Shown here: piece by piece, positions 6,183-7,163 of the stretch | Layout: every line of letters begins with the position of its first letter | Numbering within the stretch: the stretch's first letter is position 1 | Assembly: GCA_021162905.1 (NCBI GenBank) | Contig: JAGGXT010000106.1 | Coordinates: forward strand, 1-7,163 | From: Candidatus Odinarchaeota archaeon | GTDB lineage: Archaea > Asgardarchaeota > JAGGXT01 | Direction: 5' to 3' | Length of the DNA: 7,163 nt | The notes under the pieces: generated by a model | What the model saw: only the letters and a program-made list of their open reading frames with translations | Told to the model about the DNA's origin: nothing | The model's database searches: none | Program-made: the position numbers and the translations under genes

Positions 6183-6340
6183 TACTTGTTGAAGAATAGG
6201 AAAATAAAGATTATAAAATTAAAAGTGCAAAGACCTATTTTCAATCGTTCTGTTTTCTATCATTTTAGTTAGTTCTTTTTGTTATTGTGCTATTGAAAAA
6301 ATATTCAATGAATGAATTAGCCTTTTTACAATTAATAAAG

Positions 6341-6376
6341 TTTAAATAGAACTTCAGTACCATAGTACTTAGGTGA
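6341..6376 (+). promoter_or_regulatory. Promoter and operator-like palindrome of the VapBC operon
   Basis: TTTAAATA (6341-6348), preceded by purines (AAAG), is a good TATA box. The perfect palindrome AGTAC-CATA-GTACT (6356-6369) follows within 8 bp and covers the region up to the expected transcript start near 6370. The ribosome-binding site GGTGA (6372-6376) comes next, 6 nt before the VapB ATG. Toxin-antitoxin antitoxins usually bind such palindromes to repress their own operon, and the position between the TATA box and the start codon fits this. Binding itself is inferred. Confidence 0.55.
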
Positions 6377-6382
6377 CATAAA

Positions 6383-6643
6383 ATGGGACAATTGAAAATT
6401 AACATAGATGATGAAGTTCTTATGAAGTTCAAACAGATTGTATTAGCTAAACGTGGCAAGCTCGAAATAAGCCGTGAGGGCGAAGAAGCAATTAGGCTCT
6501 ACATAAAAAAATATGAGCATCTATTACAAAGTGGTGTAGAATTAAAACATGATCCGCTTATTAAGGTAATAGGTGCTGTTAAGTCTGATAAGCGCAGTAA
6601 TGCTCTTATTGACCTTAAGAAACTCGAGGCTGGCAAACTATGA
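6383..6643 (+). CDS. vapB: VapB-like antitoxin with N-terminal ribbon-helix-helix
   Basis: This 86-residue protein pairs with the PIN-domain toxin encoded just downstream. Residues 3-8 (QLKINI) form a likely strand, followed by two helices (DDEVLMKFKQIVLAK and SREGEEAIRLYIKKY). This is the arrangement of a ribbon-helix-helix (MetJ/Arc/CopG-type) DNA-binding domain that dimerises through the strand. The C-terminal half (from about residue 50), rich in Lys and Asp, would wrap around the toxin and neutralise it. The start is supported by GGTGA 6 nt upstream and by the TATA box and palindrome before it. Its TGA stop overlaps the toxin ATG (ATGA), so translation is coupled. Similarity to a named VapB subfamily cannot be judged by eye; the call rests on size, fold pattern and position. 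Confidence 0.75.
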   Translation: MGQLKINIDDEVLMKFKQIVLAKRGKLEISREGEEAIRLYIKKYEHLLQSGVELKHDPLIKVIGAVKSDKRSNALIDLKKLEAGKL

Positions 6644-7050
6644 TATTCATAGATACCACAATATGGGTTGCAGCAATAGATTCTTCTGATGAGTTGCATG
6701 AGGATGGTAAATCTACTTTAAATGCATTGATTGAGAGAAAATTGTCAATAGCTCTGACCACTGATTACGTTCTCGACGAAGTCATGACAATTCTCAAAAA
6801 ACGGAAAATTCCGCCAAAAAAGATTATCAGTGTCATAGAATCAATTATTGAATCTCCTTTAGTAGAAGTAATTTTTGTGGATGAACAAATTTTCACAGAA
6901 GCTTTAAAGATATTCAAGAAATATGAAAAATTAAGCTTCACTGATTCTACAACTCTTGCTGTAATGCGCAAGTACAAGATAAAGGAAATATACTCACACG
7001 ACTCCGATTTCGATCTTTCTGGCATAACAAGAAGAGAAAGGCCACCATAA
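6640..7050 (+). CDS. vapC: VapC-type PIN-domain ribonuclease toxin
   Basis: This 136-residue PIN-domain protein is a Mg/Mn-dependent endoribonuclease that in VapBC systems cleaves tRNA or rRNA to stop growth when released from its antitoxin. The four acidic active-site residues of the family are visible: Asp5 in FIDTT at the N-terminus, Glu47 in YVLDEVMT, Asp102 in SFTDSTT, and Asp121 (or Asp123) in SHDSDFD near the end. Length and residue spacing are normal, so the toxin looks intact. It starts inside the last codons of the antitoxin gene through an ATGA overlap. The RNA target is unknown. Such modules are common and mobile in thermophilic archaea, so this pair may have been acquired independently of its neighbours. 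Confidence 0.92.
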   Translation: MIFIDTTIWVAAIDSSDELHEDGKSTLNALIERKLSIALTTDYVLDEVMTILKKRKIPPKKIISVIESIIESPLVEVIFVDEQIFTEALKIFKKYEKLSFTDSTTLAVMRKYKIKEIYSHDSDFDLSGITRRERPP

Positions 7051-7089
7051 CCTTAATACTAGACTAGGTTATTTTAAGAGAAAAGAATC

Positions 7090-7104
7090 TGAGAATTTTT
7101 CTCA
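7090..7104. repeat. Short perfect hairpin after vapC
   Basis: TGAGAA and TTCTCA form a perfect 6-bp inverted repeat around TTT, 39 bp after the vapC stop. In the RNA it would give a small, weak hairpin. A terminator role is possible but not supported by a following T-run. The remaining bases to the window edge show no convincing gene. Confidence 0.2.
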
Positions 7105-7163
7105 TAGCAAGCTTCTGATAAGTAATATTTTGAATAAAATTATGAAAGTAGAGTATTCTATGG

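Noticed and set aside
6265..6459. Minus-strand frame of 64 codons across the VapB promoter
   Set aside because: It covers the TATA box, operator and start of vapB in the opposite direction, and shows no ribosome-binding site or recognisable motif.
7053..7162. Minus-strand frame open from the right edge to a TAG near 7060 (about 34 codons)
   Set aside because: It is short, AT-rich, has no motif, and would end directly against the vapC 3' end; it is explained by chance.
7142..7163. ATG followed by seven open codons at the right edge, possibly the start of another gene
   Set aside because: It is too short to judge, with no ribosome-binding site and no TATA box at the right spacing.
1..7163. 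CRISPR array, tRNA, rRNA, transposase or IS terminal repeats
   Set aside because: No regularly spaced direct repeats, cloverleaf-like sequence, rRNA-like sequence, transposase motif or matching terminal repeats were seen on reading both strands.

Overview
The window looks like an AT-rich archaeal chromosome segment. The lineage cannot be named from this sequence. The archaeal reading rests on TATA-like boxes about 25 bp before expected transcript starts, on ribosome-binding sites of the GGTGAT/GAGGTG type, on a compact VapBC pair with a ribbon-helix-helix-like antitoxin, and on an IscS-like protein that resembles the atypical Archaeoglobus-type enzymes as I recall them.

Layout. Positions 1-1183 (minus) hold a major facilitator superfamily transporter whose C-terminus runs off the left edge. 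Positions 1300-4637 (minus) hold a compact four-gene sulfur-mobilisation and Fe-S assembly cluster. In transcription order these are an IscU scaffold, a small TusA/SirA-like carrier (ATGA overlap), an IscS/NifS-type group I cysteine desulfurase homologue with an altered active site (22 nt gap), and a canonical SufS-type group II cysteine desulfurase with an unusual cysteine-bearing insertion (41 nt gap). Positions 4638-4925 are a divergent intergenic region with promoters facing both ways and a perfect 8-bp palindrome. Positions 4926-5224 (plus) contain what looks like a decayed small membrane-protein gene with one frameshift and one in-frame stop. Positions 5360-6103 (plus) encode a complete FabG-like short-chain dehydrogenase/reductase. 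Positions 6383-7050 (plus) encode a VapB-like antitoxin and a VapC PIN-domain toxin with ATGA overlap, preceded by a TATA box, an operator-like palindrome and a GGTGA site. The last 113 bases hold a short hairpin and no convincing gene.

How the genes work together. In the sulfur cluster, SufS is the desulfurase that looks fully competent: it keeps its PLP lysine, active-site Cys and substrate-binding Arg. It can form a persulfide from L-cysteine. The TusA-like protein has a single Cys at the usual carrier position and could accept that sulfur. IscU keeps its three cluster-ligand cysteines and the conserved Asp, and could build the Fe-S cluster. The IscS-like protein keeps the PLP lysine and catalytic Cys, but the residues expected to hold the substrate carboxylate and tune PLP are changed. 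It may therefore be a specialised persulfide relay or a cluster-ligand partner of IscU. This division of labour between two desulfurase classes in one operon is the most interesting feature of the window; it is an inference. The SDR and VapBC genes show no evident functional link to it.
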